A stretch of DNA of 64,000 nt. Source: Muribaculaceae bacterium (GTDB lineage: Bacteria > Bacteroidota > Bacteroidia > Bacteroidales > Muribaculaceae). The stretch's first letter is position 1; every line of letters begins with the position of its first letter. This document shows positions 46,576 to 55,866 of the stretch, piece after piece. The notes under the pieces are model-generated. The model had not been told where the DNA came from and did no database searches. It worked only from the letters and a program-made list of their open reading frames with translations. The position numbers and the translations under genes were made by a program. The stretch lies in NCBI GenBank assembly GCA_022508985.1, contig JAFLUA010000005.1, forward strand, positions 62,001 to 126,000. Reading direction: 5' to 3'.

Positions 46576-46595
46576 GTCGGAGATTCGACAATGTC
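46576..46595 (+). repeat. 20-bp repeat, copy 2 (upstream of histidine kinase gene)
   Basis: Identical to the 20-mer at 45154-45173. Together the two direct copies bracket the kinase gene. This copy leads directly into a hairpin at 46586-46611. Confidence 0.8.
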
Positions 46596-46611
46596 CCCAC
46601 CGACATTGTCG
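46586..46611. repeat. Inverted repeat CGACAATGT / ACATTGTCG
   Basis: A perfect 9-bp stem (46586-46594 with 46603-46611) with the loop CCCCACCG. The right arm is itself part of a small palindrome, CCGAC-ATT-GTCGG (46600-46612). It lies 55 nt past the polA stop and might act on the polA transcript, but no T run follows. Confidence 0.65.
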
Positions 46612-46665
46612 GCTCGCCGAGCCTTATTTACCGCCAAATGGAAAAGCCTCGGAGCGGGCTACGTC

Positions 46666-49440
46666 TTAATGTGCCTCGAGCCAATTGTCACCGACGCCGG
46701 CGGCGACTACCATGGGCACGCGACCGGAGTAGGCGCCTTCCATCGTTTTCACCACTACCTCGCGTAAGAGATCCAACTCCTCGGGATAGACGTTGAACAC
46801 CAATTCGTCGTGAACCTGCAGAATCATCTTTGAGCGCAGACCGAGACGCTTTATCTCGGCGTCGAGCCTTACCATAGCCACCTTGATAATATCGGCGGCG
46901 CTACCTTGCAAGGGCGCGTTGATGGCGTTTCGCTCGGCATAAGAGCGGACGGTGTTGCTCCGCGACGTGATATCGGGGAGGTATCGGCGACGTCCCAAGA
47001 TAGTTGAAACATAGCCGTCTACGCGGGCCTGCTCTATTGCTTTTTGCATATAAGCGGCAACACCCGGGTATGTAGTTAAATATCCGTCGATGAGCTGTTT
47101 AGCCTCAGCTCGTGGTATGGCGAGACGCTCCGACAAACCGAAGGCGGAGATGCCATAAATGATTCCAAAATTGGCCGTCTTGGCATTTCGCCGCTGATTA
47201 TCAGACACTTCCAATATCGGCAAATGATAAATTTTGGCTGCAGTCGAGCGATGTATATCTTCACCCGAAAGAAAAGCCTCGATCATGGTGGCATCGCCAC
47301 TCAAGTCGGCCATCAGGCGCAATTCTATCTGAGAATAGTCGGCCGACAACATAACACACCCATTATCAGGTACAAAGGCTCGTCGGATATCGCGACCATC
47401 GGCCGTACGGATAGGTATGTTCTGCAGGTTAGGATTAGCCGATGAGATGCGTCCTGTGGCCGTAACAGTCTGATTATAGGTCGTATGCAATTTTCCCGTC
47501 GCCGGATTTATCAACTTGGGCAAAGCCTCAACATAGGTAGCCAACAGTTTGCGCAACCCTCTTATGTCAAGAATAAGCTGCACCAAAGGCACATCCCTAC
47601 TATATTTTTCCAACACATCTTCAGCTGTCGACCATGCTCCCCCCTTAGTCTTCCTCGCTTTGGGATCTATTTTAAGTTCATCGAAAAGAATCTGACCGAC
47701 CTGCATTGGAGAGCTCACATTGAAAGGCCGTCCTGCAATCTGATAGGCCTTAGACTCGAGTTCGGCGAGCCGCTCCGTTAGCGTGGCGGCAAGGCGACGG
47801 AGCTCAGCGGTGTCGATGCGAACGCCCTCCCACTCCATCGATGCCAACACCGACACGAAAGGCAGCTCGACATCATTAAGCAGAGATAACTGGCCCTTTT
47901 GCGTGGCCTCATCAACGAGCAAAGGCATCAGTTGCAACACCAAGACAGCCGTCTCGCACATAGCTCCAAGAGGGTCGAGAGGCGCCGTTTTACGTTCTGC
48001 CGGCGCCATAGAGTAGTCATAACTCGTATATGAAAGATACGACATCGCCAAGACGCTCAAGTCGTGTTTCTGCTCTGGCTGGCACAGATAGTGCGCCACC
48101 GAAACATCAAACCAAGAAGCTTTTGTAAACTCAATGCCAAAACGACGGAGAATAAGCATATCGCGCTTGATGTCGGCGCCCACGATTGTTACCTGCGAGT
48201 TAAATAGCGTGCGCAAGCAATCGATTATAGCGCCACGCGCCTCCGTGGTGTCGGGCAACGGGATATATGCCGCCTTAAAAGTTCCGGCTTCACTTTTCTC
48301 GTAGGCCAGCGCAAGGCCGTAGAGCGAAGCCGTCATTGCCTCGGGCCCCACGCTGTTTAGCGATATGCCTATTTTTTTACAACGGGAAGCCTCAGCTACA
48401 AAAGCGGCAACGTCGGCGGCGGTATTTAGTTCTGCTGTTTGCCAATCAGATGATGCAACATTTTTAGCAGCAACCGGGTGGTCGGTCTCATCAATAAAAT
48501 CGAAGAGCGACGGAGTCGCATTAGAGGGTTGAGGCGTCGCCGGAGCAACCGGTTCTGCTGAAATGTTGGCGCTATATTTTGTTATATACGACTTAAACTC
48601 GAGTTCCTTAAAAATCGACAAAAGCATTTGCGTGTCGGGGTCTTTACGGCGAAACAGTTCTTCATCAAAATCAACCGGCGCATCTGTTACGATAGTAACG
48701 AGATACTTCGACAAACGAATCTGCTCGGCATTTTCTAAGATTTTATTCTGTAAGGCACCTTTTATTGAATGGGCATTAGCGAGCAGATTTTCTACCGAAC
48801 CATACTCTGTTATTAGTTTTGCCGCCGTTTTTTCGCCGACACCCGGGCAGCCCGGCACATTATCGGAAGCATCACCTTCGAGAGCGAGCAAGTCGATAAC
48901 TTGTGCCGGCGACGAGATGCCATATCGCTCGCAAACCTCTTTTGGCCCCCTTATTTCGAAGCCTTGACCTTTTATTGAAGGGCGATACATAAACACTTTA
49001 TCTGTAACCAGTTGGCCATAATCTTTGTCGGGAGTCATCATATAGGTCGTAAAACCTTTGGCCTCGGCCTTGCGCGATAGAGTGCCAATAACGTCGTCGG
49101 CTTCATATTGAGGCACTTCGACAACTGGAATTCTAAACGCCTCAAGAATAGATTTAATATACGGAATTGCGATAGTAATATCTTCGGGTTGCTTGTCGCG
49201 CCCGGCTTTATACTCGGCATAATCATTGTGGCGGAAGGTCTTGCCATGAGCCGGGTCGAAGCAAACAGCTATATAACCGGGATTTTCTTTGCGCAATAAA
49301 TCCTCGAGAGTATTCACAAAGCCGAAAACGGCCGAAGTATTCATACCCGATGATGTTACCCTTGGCGACCGCATCATAGCATAATAAGCACGGTATATTA
49401 GCGCATAAGCATCGAGCAAAAACAACTTTTTATCTTCCAT
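46666..49440 (-). CDS. polA: DNA polymerase I
   Basis: A 924-residue repair polymerase. The 5' nuclease domain (1-290) is complete (QYEADDVIGTLS, TPDKDYGQLV, LEGDASDNVPGCPGVGEKTA). The polymerase domain has motif A (LSADYSQIELRLMADLSGD), the O helix (RRNAKTANFGIIYG) and motif C (QVHDELVF). The 3'-5' exonuclease fold (about 340-480) is present, but the DxE of the usual DTET motif is missing: the place reads GISLN (358-362). Proofreading by this enzyme is probably lost. It removes RNA primers and fills repair gaps. Confidence 0.96.
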   Translation of the reverse strand: MEDKKLFLLDAYALIYRAYYAMMRSPRVTSSGMNTSAVFGFVNTLEDLLRKENPGYIAVCFDPAHGKTFRHNDYAEYKAGRDKQPEDITIAIPYIKSILEAFRIPVVEVPQYEADDVIGTLSRKAEAKGFTTYMMTPDKDYGQLVTDKVFMYRPSIKGQGFEIRGPKEVCERYGISSPAQVIDLLALEGDASDNVPGCPGVGEKTAAKLITEYGSVENLLANAHSIKGALQNKILENAEQIRLSKYLVTIVTDAPVDFDEELFRRKDPDTQMLLSIFKELEFKSYITKYSANISAEPVAPATPQPSNATPSLFDFIDETDHPVAAKNVASSDWQTAELNTAADVAAFVAEASRCKKIGISLNSVGPEAMTASLYGLALAYEKSEAGTFKAAYIPLPDTTEARGAIIDCLRTLFNSQVTIVGADIKRDMLILRRFGIEFTKASWFDVSVAHYLCQPEQKHDLSVLAMSYLSYTSYDYSMAPAERKTAPLDPLGAMCETAVLVLQLMPLLVDEATQKGQLSLLNDVELPFVSVLASMEWEGVRIDTAELRRLAATLTERLAELESKAYQIAGRPFNVSSPMQVGQILFDELKIDPKARKTKGGAWSTAEDVLEKYSRDVPLVQLILDIRGLRKLLATYVEALPKLINPATGKLHTTYNQTVTATGRISSANPNLQNIPIRTADGRDIRRAFVPDNGCVMLSADYSQIELRLMADLSGDATMIEAFLSGEDIHRSTAAKIYHLPILEVSDNQRRNAKTANFGIIYGISAFGLSERLAIPRAEAKQLIDGYLTTYPGVAAYMQKAIEQARVDGYVSTILGRRRYLPDITSRSNTVRSYAERNAINAPLQGSAADIIKVAMVRLDAEIKRLGLRSKMILQVHDELVFNVYPEELDLLREVVVKTMEGAYSGRVPMVVAAGVGDNWLEAH

Positions 49441-49601
49441 ATACTCGTTGGATAAATTAAATTTTTAACATTCTATATATACGCCTGTAAACCCTAAATC
49501 TTTTCTCGATGAAAAAGGCCGGATAATCATTGTCGGGTATTTCAATATAATTCGAGAAAGAGTTTTAATTGATCCGTTGCATCTAATATCACCAAATAGA
49601 A

Positions 49602-49650
49602 AGGGATTTGAAATTTTGAGTGCAATCGGCACCTCAAAGCTCAAATCCCT
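49602..49650 (-). terminator. Long hairpin terminator after asnS
   Basis: A 10-bp outer stem (AGGGATTTGA / TCAAATCCCT) with partial inner pairing (TTTTGAG with CTCAAAG) lies 52 nt past the asnS stop. On the minus strand it is followed by TTTCTATTTGG. It is a probable terminator between asnS and polA. Confidence 0.65.
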
Positions 49651-49701
49651 CATACATATTGTAAATATAACTAATTATAGTGCGCTAATAAGCATGCGCA
49701 A

Positions 49702-51090
49702 TTAGAATTCCGCATTATTAGGTGTTCGCGGGAACGGTATGACATCACGAATGTTAGTCATGCCGGTAACAAATAATATAAGTCGTTCAAATCCAAGACC
49801 AAACCCGCTATGAGGAACAGTACCGAAACGACGAGTATCGAGATACCACCACATATCTTTCATCGGGATATTGAGTTCTTCGATTCGAGCCATAAGCTTA
49901 TCGTAGTCGGCCTCACGCTCCGAGCCACCTATAATCTCACCAATTTTAGGGAACAACACGTCCATAGCGCGCACAGTGCGACCATCGTCGTTTTGCTTCA
50001 TATAGAAAGCCTTGATGTCGCGCGGATAATCGGTTAATATAACAGGTTTCTTGAAGTGTTCTTCAACGAGATATCGCTCGTGTTCGCTCTGAAGGTCGGT
50101 GCCCCAGTCGACAGGGAATTCAAATTTCTTGCCCGACGCTTTGAGAATCTCAACACCTTCGGTATAAGTAAGACGTACGAAATCGTTATGGAGGACAAAT
50201 TCGAGACGAGGAATGAGCTCTGAGTCGAAATGTTCAGCCAAAAATTCGATATCGTCACGGCAGTTGTCGAGCGCATATTGTATGCAATACTTAACGAACT
50301 CTTCAGCGAGATCCATGTTGTCGGTGATATCGTAGAATGCCATTTCGGGTTCTATCATCCAGAATTCGCTCAAATGTCGCGGCGTGTTTGAATTTTCGGC
50401 ACGGAAAGTAGGGCCAAAAGTATAAATAGCGCCCAAAGCAGTAGCGCCAAGTTCACCTTCGAGTTGGCCTGAGACAGTTAGAGCTGTAGGTTTGCCAAAG
50501 AAATCTTTGGTATAGTCAACAGATCCGTCGTCATTCTTAGGTAATTTATCGAGCGGCAGAGTCGTCACCTGGAACATAGCACCGGCACCTTCGCAGTCAC
50601 TTGCCGTGATAAGAGGGGTATTTAGGTAGAAAAATCCCTTTTCATTGAAAAATTTATGGATAGCAAAAGCGAGAGTGCTGCGAATGCGAAGGACAGCACC
50701 GAAAGTTGCCGTTCGTGGGCGTAGATGTGCCTTTTCACGAAGGAACTCGAGTGTATGTCCTTTTTTCTGCAGGGGGTATGCCTCTGGGTCGGCAGTGCCA
50801 TAAATTTCGAGAGTGTCGGCTTGCACTTCGCAAGATTGTCCTTTACCCATCGACTCAACGAGCCGCCCCGTTACGTGTATCGACGAGCCTGTTGTGACGG
50901 GTTTGAGCTCCTCGTCGGAGAACTGAGATAAATCGAATACAATCTGAAGATTACGGACCGTAGAGCCGTCGTTAAGTGCTACAAACTGCACATTTTTATT
51001 TCCACGGCGAGTGCGGACCCAGCCTTTAACACTAACTTCCGAACCAATGAGCTCGGGAGAGAATATATCAACTATTTTAGTGCGTTTCAT
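49702..51090 (-). CDS. asnS: Asparagine-tRNA ligase
   Basis: A 462-residue class IIb enzyme. The N-terminal OB fold ([23 protein letters not shown]) binds the anticodon. The catalytic domain has motif 2 ([26 protein letters not shown]) and motif 3 ([27 protein letters not shown]). The asparagine-type residues fit AsnRS rather than AspRS. It makes Asn-tRNA directly, so the amidotransferase route is not needed for asparagine. Confidence 0.97.
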   Translation of the reverse strand: MKRTKIVDIFSPELIGSEVSVKGWVRTRRGNKNVQFVALNDGSTVRNLQIVFDLSQFSDEELKPVTTGSSIHVTGRLVESMGKGQSCEVQADTLEIYGTADPEAYPLQKKGHTLEFLREKAHLRPRTATFGAVLRIRSTLAFAIHKFFNEKGFFYLNTPLITASDCEGAGAMFQVTTLPLDKLPKNDDGSVDYTKDFFGKPTALTVSGQLEGELGATALGAIYTFGPTFRAENSNTPRHLSEFWMIEPEMAFYDITDNMDLAEEFVKYCIQYALDNCRDDIEFLAEHFDSELIPRLEFVLHNDFVRLTYTEGVEILKASGKKFEFPVDWGTDLQSEHERYLVEEHFKKPVILTDYPRDIKAFYMKQNDDGRTVRAMDVLFPKIGEIIGGSEREADYDKLMARIEELNIPMKDMWWYLDTRRFGTVPHSGFGLGFERLILFVTGMTNIRDVIPFPRTPNNAEF

Positions 51091-51123
51091 CGTATAATAA
51101 ATTGTTCAAACTGTTTTAATACA

Positions 51124-51154
51124 CAAAGGTACGTTTTTTTCTGTAATCAACAAA
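51124..51154 (-). promoter_or_regulatory. Consensus promoter for asnS
   Basis: On the minus strand TTTG (51154-51151), 19 nt, then TACCTTTG (51131-51124) form a perfect Bacteroidetes promoter about 34 nt before the asnS start. Confidence 0.8.
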
Positions 51155-51158
51155 TGTC

Positions 51159-51533
51159 TTATTTCATAAACACAAAGTATACCGCAGCTATAAGACAGGC
51201 AAAAGCGGCAAAATGATTCCAATGCAAAGCTTCGCCTCTAAAGAAAACGACGGTAAAGAGAGTAAAGACAATCAGCGTTATAGCCTCCTGTATTACTTTC
51301 AGTTGCATCAGCGAAAACACGCCACCATTTCCTATAAATCCTATTCGATTAGCGGGCACTTGACAAGTATATTCGGCCAATGCGATACCCCATGATAACA
51401 GAATTACAGCATATAGCGGAGTGTTGCTGCTAATTATTTTCATTTCTTGAAGCTTCAAGTGCCCATACCAAGCAAAAGTCATGAAAATATTAGAAACAAT
51501 AAGCAGAGCTATAGTGAAAAAAGCGTTTTTCAT
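51159..51533 (-). CDS. DMT family small membrane protein (DUF486)
   Basis: A 124-residue protein with four membrane helices and the DUF486 blocks TFAWYGHLK, SWGIALAEYTCQVPANRIG and FSLMQLKVIQEAITLIVF. Single-domain members of the drug/metabolite transporter superfamily probably work as dimers; no substrate is known. It sits between rluB and asnS on the same strand, with the asnS promoter starting right after its stop. Confidence 0.9.
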   Translation of the reverse strand: MKNAFFTIALLIVSNIFMTFAWYGHLKLQEMKIISSNTPLYAVILLSWGIALAEYTCQVPANRIGFIGNGGVFSLMQLKVIQEAITLIVFTLFTVVFFRGEALHWNHFAAFACLIAAVYFVFMK

Positions 51534-51550
51534 ATCTCTTATAATTTGGA

Positions 51551-51628
51551 GGGCGCCTCTAAATTAGAAACTCTGAGGCACCCCCTAAAGGTTTTATGAC
51601 TATCTCGTAGCTGAGGCATTGTGCCTCA
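51551..51628. repeat. Two adjacent hairpins between rluB and the DMT gene
   Basis: GGGCGCCTC (51551-51559) pairs with GAGGCACCC (51575-51583) with one mismatch, and TGAGGCA (51612-51618) pairs perfectly with TGCCTCA (51622-51628). Both stems are built from the same GAGGCA/TGCCTC word, so they may be an RNA processing or repeat element. Neither has a clear T run. Confidence 0.5.
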
Positions 51629-51649
51629 AGCTCGCGTTACGCTAAGCTG

Positions 51650-53083
51650 TTATTCGAAGGAACCCATTTTGAGGTAGTTAACTTCCTCTTGAGTGAGGTA
51701 ACGCCAACGCCCTCGCGGCAGGTTTTTCTTTGTCAAACCGGCAAAATACACGCGGTCAAGTTTAGTAACGTGATATCCAAGAGATTCGAAAATGCGTCGC
51801 ACGATGCGATTTCGACCGGAGTGAATTTCGATACCTGCTTGGTTTCGATCTGTCTCGGTGGCGTAGCTGATAGCATCGGCATGGATAGGACCGTCTTCAA
51901 GTTCGATACCGTCGGCTATGCGCTGCATATCATCTTCTGAGATATCGCGGTCGCACCACACATGATATATTTTCTTCTTCACATATTTTGGATGCGTGAG
52001 CTTAGAAGCGAGGTCGCCATCGTTAGTCAAAAGAAGGACGCCGGTGGTATTGCGGTCGAGTCGTCCAACGGGGTATATACGCTCGGGACATGCACCTTTT
52101 ACAAGATCCATCACTGTTAGGCGCCCATTGGGGTCATCGCTCGTTGTTACGCAATCTTTTGGTTTATTCAGCAAGATATAACATTTGCTCTGCAAAGTAA
52201 CCACCTTTTCATCGTATTCAACGATATCGTTATGTGTTATCTTCGTACCGAGCTCCGTAACGACCTGACCGTTAACTTTAACGAGGCCTTGCTGTATAAA
52301 TTCATCAGCTTCGCGACGAGAACATATACCGGCGTTGCTCATATATTTATTCAAGCGAACTTGTTCGTTAGGATCGGGTATCGGCATTTCATACTCAATG
52401 CGTTTTGGGCGCGGCGTAAAGCTTTTTCCACGTCCGGGGAATCCGTTATTGTTGTATTGCTGTCGATTGTTGTATCCACCTTGACGGTTGTAACCGCCCT
52501 GATTGTTGTAGGGGCGCTGTTGACGTTGCCCGTTATTATAGTTGTTGTTATAACCGCCTTGACGGTTGTAGCCGCCTTGGTTGTTATAGGGACGTTGCTG
52601 GCGTTGCCCATTATTATAGTTGTTGTTATAACCGCCTTGACGGTTGTAGCCGCCTTGGTTGTTATATGAGCGCTGCTGGCGCGGTCCGTTGTTATAGTTG
52701 TTATAATTATTATACTGACGACGCGGCTGATATTGACGTTGCTGATAAGCTTGATTTTCAGCGCCTTCAGCATTTTTTTCACCTTCAGCCTGATTGTTGA
52801 AATCGTTGTTTTGAGGGCGTTGCTGATATGGACGATGATAGTTGTTATAAGCCCCACGATTGCCATATCCACCTTGACGGCTGTAACCGTTATTCATTCT
52901 CTGGCCGTAGGGTCGATTTTGTCGATACGAGGCATTTTCGCCATTTTCATCATTAGCATTAGACGCATCACCGGCTGGATAGTTGTTGTAACGCGGACGT
53001 TCATCGTTAGTTCCTTCCGACGTATGGAACTGCTGCCCGATACGAGGGCGTTTAGGTTTTCTTTCTTCAGAATTAGAGTCCAT
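51650..53083 (-). CDS. RluB-type 23S rRNA pseudouridine synthase with repeat-rich N-terminal tail
   Basis: A 477-residue protein. Residues 1-220 are low complexity, rich in Asn, Gly, Gln, Tyr and Arg, with three 26-residue tandem units. An S4 RNA-binding domain (about 241-290, VRLNKYMSNAGICSRREADEFI) and the RsuA/RluB catalytic domain follow. The catalytic Asp is in YPVGRLDRNTTG, and GRNRIVRRIFESLGY is near the end. The enzyme part modifies the 23S rRNA; the basic, RGG-like tail probably adds loose RNA binding. Low-complexity tails of this sort are known on Bacteroidetes RluB proteins. The leader is about 140 nt. Confidence 0.92.
   Translation of the reverse strand: MDSNSEERKPKRPRIGQQFHTSEGTNDERPRYNNYPAGDASNANDENGENASYRQNRPYGQRMNNGYSRQGGYGNRGAYNNYHRPYQQRPQNNDFNNQAEGEKNAEGAENQAYQQRQYQPRRQYNNYNNYNNGPRQQRSYNNQGGYNRQGGYNNNYNNGQRQQRPYNNQGGYNRQGGYNNNYNNGQRQQRPYNNQGGYNRQGGYNNRQQYNNNGFPGRGKSFTPRPKRIEYEMPIPDPNEQVRLNKYMSNAGICSRREADEFIQQGLVKVNGQVVTELGTKITHNDIVEYDEKVVTLQSKCYILLNKPKDCVTTSDDPNGRLTVMDLVKGACPERIYPVGRLDRNTTGVLLLTNDGDLASKLTHPKYVKKKIYHVWCDRDISEDDMQRIADGIELEDGPIHADAISYATETDRNQAGIEIHSGRNRIVRRIFESLGYHVTKLDRVYFAGLTKKNLPRGRWRYLTQEEVNYLKMGSFE
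52463..52696 (-). repeat. Three 78-bp tandem repeats inside rluB
   Basis: Copies at 52463-52540, 52541-52618 and 52619-52696 encode 26-residue units built on GGYNRQGGYNN and RQQRPYNNQ. The repeat length is a multiple of three, so copy-number change keeps the frame. The two right-hand copies are nearly identical at DNA level; the left one has diverged. Confidence 0.85.
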
Positions 53084-53229
53084 AATGTTGATTTTTTAAT
53101 CTTTCTTTACAGAACCACCTCTCGGCGGTAATTAAATAATTATGTGTTAGCTAAAAATAATTACAATTAAAATATTTCCATCCTTTGATGTCGTTTACAA
53201 GAAACGAAGCAAGATAGGTTTATGCGTTG

Positions 53230-53237
53230 CAAAGGTA
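53230..53237 (-). promoter_or_regulatory. -7 promoter element for rluB
   Basis: On the minus strand TACCTTTG matches TAnnTTTG. The leader to the start codon at 53083 would be about 140 nt, longer than most here. The -33 box is weak. Nothing else was recognised in the 283-bp divergent gap apart from this box and the one at 53321. Confidence 0.5.
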
Positions 53238-53320
53238 GCAATAAAACGTTAGTTTTGTTGTTAAAAAGACTTAATTTTAATCGAAATTATTGTCTTTATT
53301 GCCGAATGAAAACAAATTGC

Positions 53321-53328
53321 TAATTTTG
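53321..53328 (+). promoter_or_regulatory. -7 promoter element for the DAHP synthase gene
   Basis: TAATTTTG matches TAnnTTTG, 38 nt before the ATG at 53367. The -33 position reads ATTG, a partial match. Confidence 0.5.
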
Positions 53329-53366
53329 TAGCACAGCACAAAACAAATATTTGTTATCGCAATATC

Positions 53367-54470
53367 ATGCGAATAGACCAGCTACAGCCACTTTTTTCAG
53401 CCGATATAATGGGAGCGAAACCCATTATAATGGCCGGCCCGTGCAGTGCTGAAAGTGAACGGCAGACCCTCGAAACAGCGCAAGCCCTTGCCGGATGCGG
53501 GATAAAAATTTTCCGTGCAGGAGTATGGAAACCGCGTACCAAGCCCGGTGGATTTGAAGGAGTTGGCGCACTGGCGCTTGAATGGTTATCAAAAGTAAAG
53601 GCACAGACCGGCATGCTCATCGCCACAGAAGTAGCCACGAGCCGTCATCTGCAAGAGGCCATAGATGCCGGCATTGATGTAATCTGGCTTGGAGCGAGGA
53701 CGACAACCAACCCGTTTGCGGTACAAGAAATAGCTGATGCCCTATCTACTTTAGCAAGAGAGAAGAGAGAATCCCTGGCAGTTTTAGTTAAAAATCCCGT
53801 TAATCCCGACCTCGAGTTATGGATAGGGGCGTTAGAGCGCATTTATGGAGCCGGCGTTCGCCGTCTTGGAGCAATACACCGCGGCTTCAGCAGCTATGGC
53901 AAACACGTCTACCGCAATCAACCTCGGTGGGGCATCCCCATCGAATTACATCGACGACACCCTGCCCTCCCAATCATTTGCGATCCGAGCCACATTGGCG
54001 GCAAACGCGAGTTGATAGCGCCATTGTCGCAACAGGCCCTCGACATGAACTTCGATGGTCTGATCGTAGAATCGCATTTCGCGCCGGATGAAGCCTTGAG
54101 CGATGCATCGCAACAAGTTACCCCTAAAGAATTGTCGCGCATCATCGGTGGACTGATAATGCCTACCGAGACACAGAGTACAGAGAGTATCGGCCGTCTT
54201 CGGCAACAAATAGACAGACTCGACGACGAGCTCCTCGATTTGCTATCAAAGCGTATGCGTATATCGCGCGAAATAGGTCGTTTCAAGCGTGAACACAATA
54301 TGCCGATAGTTCAGGCTCATCGCTATAACGACCTAATGCAGAAGCGCGTTGCAGCAGGAAGCGCCTTAGATATGTCGGCCGATTTCATACGCCGCGTCTT
54401 AGCTGCAATCCACGAAGAATCGGTGAGACAACAAATCGAAATAAACGCGGCAGAAGACAAGGAAGAATAA
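53367..54470 (+). CDS. DAHP synthase / chorismate mutase fusion
   Basis: A 367-residue bifunctional enzyme. Residues 1-265 are a type I-beta DAHP synthase (IIMAGPCSAESERQ, FRAGVWKPRTKPGGFEG, LPIICDPSHIGGKREL) that joins PEP and erythrose-4-phosphate, the first step of aromatic amino acid synthesis. Residues 275-357 are an AroQ-type chorismate mutase (LRQQIDRLDDELLDLLSKRM, then ISREIGRFKREHNMPI). The mutase is C-terminal, as in Bacteroidetes, the reverse of the Bacillus order; it may give prephenate or chorismate feedback. Confidence 0.95.
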   Translation: MRIDQLQPLFSADIMGAKPIIMAGPCSAESERQTLETAQALAGCGIKIFRAGVWKPRTKPGGFEGVGALALEWLSKVKAQTGMLIATEVATSRHLQEAIDAGIDVIWLGARTTTNPFAVQEIADALSTLAREKRESLAVLVKNPVNPDLELWIGALERIYGAGVRRLGAIHRGFSSYGKHVYRNQPRWGIPIELHRRHPALPIICDPSHIGGKRELIAPLSQQALDMNFDGLIVESHFAPDEALSDASQQVTPKELSRIIGGLIMPTETQSTESIGRLRQQIDRLDDELLDLLSKRMRISREIGRFKREHNMPIVQAHRYNDLMQKRVAAGSALDMSADFIRRVLAAIHEESVRQQIEINAAEDKEE

Positions 54471-54498
54471 TTCTATAAAACCACTATAACACCAAACG

Positions 54499-55800
54499 AT
54501 GATGAAAAAGACTATAATCGCCACGCTATCACTATTTATAGCCGCGTCGGCTCTCAACGCCGAGACGCCGGTACGTTATGGCACAGGTCTTCCGGCTACA
54601 GGGTCGGACAAACCGGTACATACCATATTTACCAACCCCGGCGAAGACTGCACGACAGAGATGAACATCAGCTTTGCCACTCCAGTGGGCACAACAGCAT
54701 ATGTAATGCTCAGCGATGGTGTTGACAGCACATTGATAGAATCGAAAGGCGTTATCTGCACTTCGTTCGATTCAATAAACTCGAAATTAGGCGACAATGC
54801 CGATGTCTACGAACGCCATGTTTTCGACAAGCATTACGTTGGTTTAGTGAATCTTAAAGCCGACACCAAATATAGCTACCAAGTTGGCACCGGGCCTCTC
54901 GACAATATAGTCTACGGCGACACCCACGAATTTCGCACCGCCGGAGCCGAATCATGGAAGGCCGCTATAATCAGCGATTTCCACCACTACTCACCACTAT
55001 GGCATCGCCTTGACTCCTCAATGGGTATGCTTGATGTGCTCGATAAAGTGTCGGGCGGCTACGATTGGGTGTTGTCGCCGGGCGACCAATGCGCTTGGGG
55101 CGGCAGCTACAATTATTGGACGGAGCTTGCCGAGCAACCTGCTTACAAAAAATATATGTGGGGAGCCGTCGAAGGCAACCACGACCACATGACACGCGAC
55201 AACGATAAAAGCGATATTTTCTTCCGCGACACACATGCCAATCCACTAAACGGCTATTCAGGCCAAGAAGGAGTTGTTTACTGGTTTAAATATGGCGACG
55301 TGCTGTTTTTAATGCTTAACAATGAAGCAATGCGCACCGCCGATAGCCTTAAGCCCGTTTTTTCATGGATGCGAGAAGTAGTGGCTAAAAATCCCGCAAA
55401 ATACATAGTAGCCGTAGAGCACTACGAATGGCTTATCGGCACCAATGGCGTCAATAGCCAATTAGATAGGTTCCGCGATATTTTTGATGAATTAGGTGTC
55501 GACTTAGCAATTTCGGGAAACAACCACGCTTATCTGCGCACTCCGGCACTACGTAATAGGCAAGCGGTAGCAGGCGGCAAGGGCACGTTCTATGTAGTAT
55601 GCTCGTCGAGCGACGATAGCCGAGGCCGTGAATTAAAGCCGTTAGAAGCTAACGATGATGTAATATCGATGCGTTGGAGCGAGGGAGCGAAAACAATCGG
55701 TGGCATGATTATGGATGTTAATCCGTCGCGCATCGTTATGACTCTTTACGACCGAAATGGCTCAATCTGTGACACATTTACAGTTCCGGCCGTAAGATAA
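54499..55800 (+). CDS. Secreted metallophosphoesterase (purple acid phosphatase-like)
   Basis: A 433-residue exported protein with a signal peptide (1-21, cut near LNAETP). An N-terminal fibronectin-like domain (TEMNISFATPVGTTAYV to the DTKYSYQVGTG motif) is followed by a calcineurin-like metallophosphoesterase domain. Its metal-site motifs are IISDFHHYSPLWH, SPGDQCAWG, EGNHDHMTRDN, AVEHYEWLIG and GNNHAYLR, a slightly altered version of the usual D-x-H / GDxx / GNHE / GHxH set. It probably cleaves phosphomonoesters in the periplasm or outside the cell. It begins 28 nt after the DAHP synthase. Confidence 0.88.
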   Translation: MMKKTIIATLSLFIAASALNAETPVRYGTGLPATGSDKPVHTIFTNPGEDCTTEMNISFATPVGTTAYVMLSDGVDSTLIESKGVICTSFDSINSKLGDNADVYERHVFDKHYVGLVNLKADTKYSYQVGTGPLDNIVYGDTHEFRTAGAESWKAAIISDFHHYSPLWHRLDSSMGMLDVLDKVSGGYDWVLSPGDQCAWGGSYNYWTELAEQPAYKKYMWGAVEGNHDHMTRDNDKSDIFFRDTHANPLNGYSGQEGVVYWFKYGDVLFLMLNNEAMRTADSLKPVFSWMREVVAKNPAKYIVAVEHYEWLIGTNGVNSQLDRFRDIFDELGVDLAISGNNHAYLRTPALRNRQAVAGGKGTFYVVCSSSDDSRGRELKPLEANDDVISMRWSEGAKTIGGMIMDVNPSRIVMTLYDRNGSICDTFTVPAVR

Positions 55801-55804
55801 ATTT

Positions 55805-55857
55805 TAGAAAAACCAAAGAGGGTATTTTTGAAGTTAAACGCTTCAAGATACTCTCTC
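55805..55857 (-). terminator. Terminator between mutS and the convergent phosphoesterase
   Basis: GAGGGTATTTTTGAAG (55818-55833) pairs with CTTCAAGATACTCTC (55841-55855) with small irregularities. On the minus strand a T-rich stretch follows, so it mainly serves mutS. Confidence 0.75.
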
Positions 55858-55866
55858 AAAATGTCG

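Noticed and set aside
49465-49653. 62-codon minus-strand open frame between polA and asnS
   Set aside because: It overlaps the asnS terminator hairpin, and the residues show no protein-like pattern.
52463-52696. CRISPR-like periodic repeats
   Set aside because: The 78-bp period has no unique spacers and is in frame inside rluB, so it is a coding tandem repeat.
53084-53366. Riboswitch in the long rluB leader
   Set aside because: No known riboswitch core or strong conserved stem was found; only the two divergent promoter boxes are supported.
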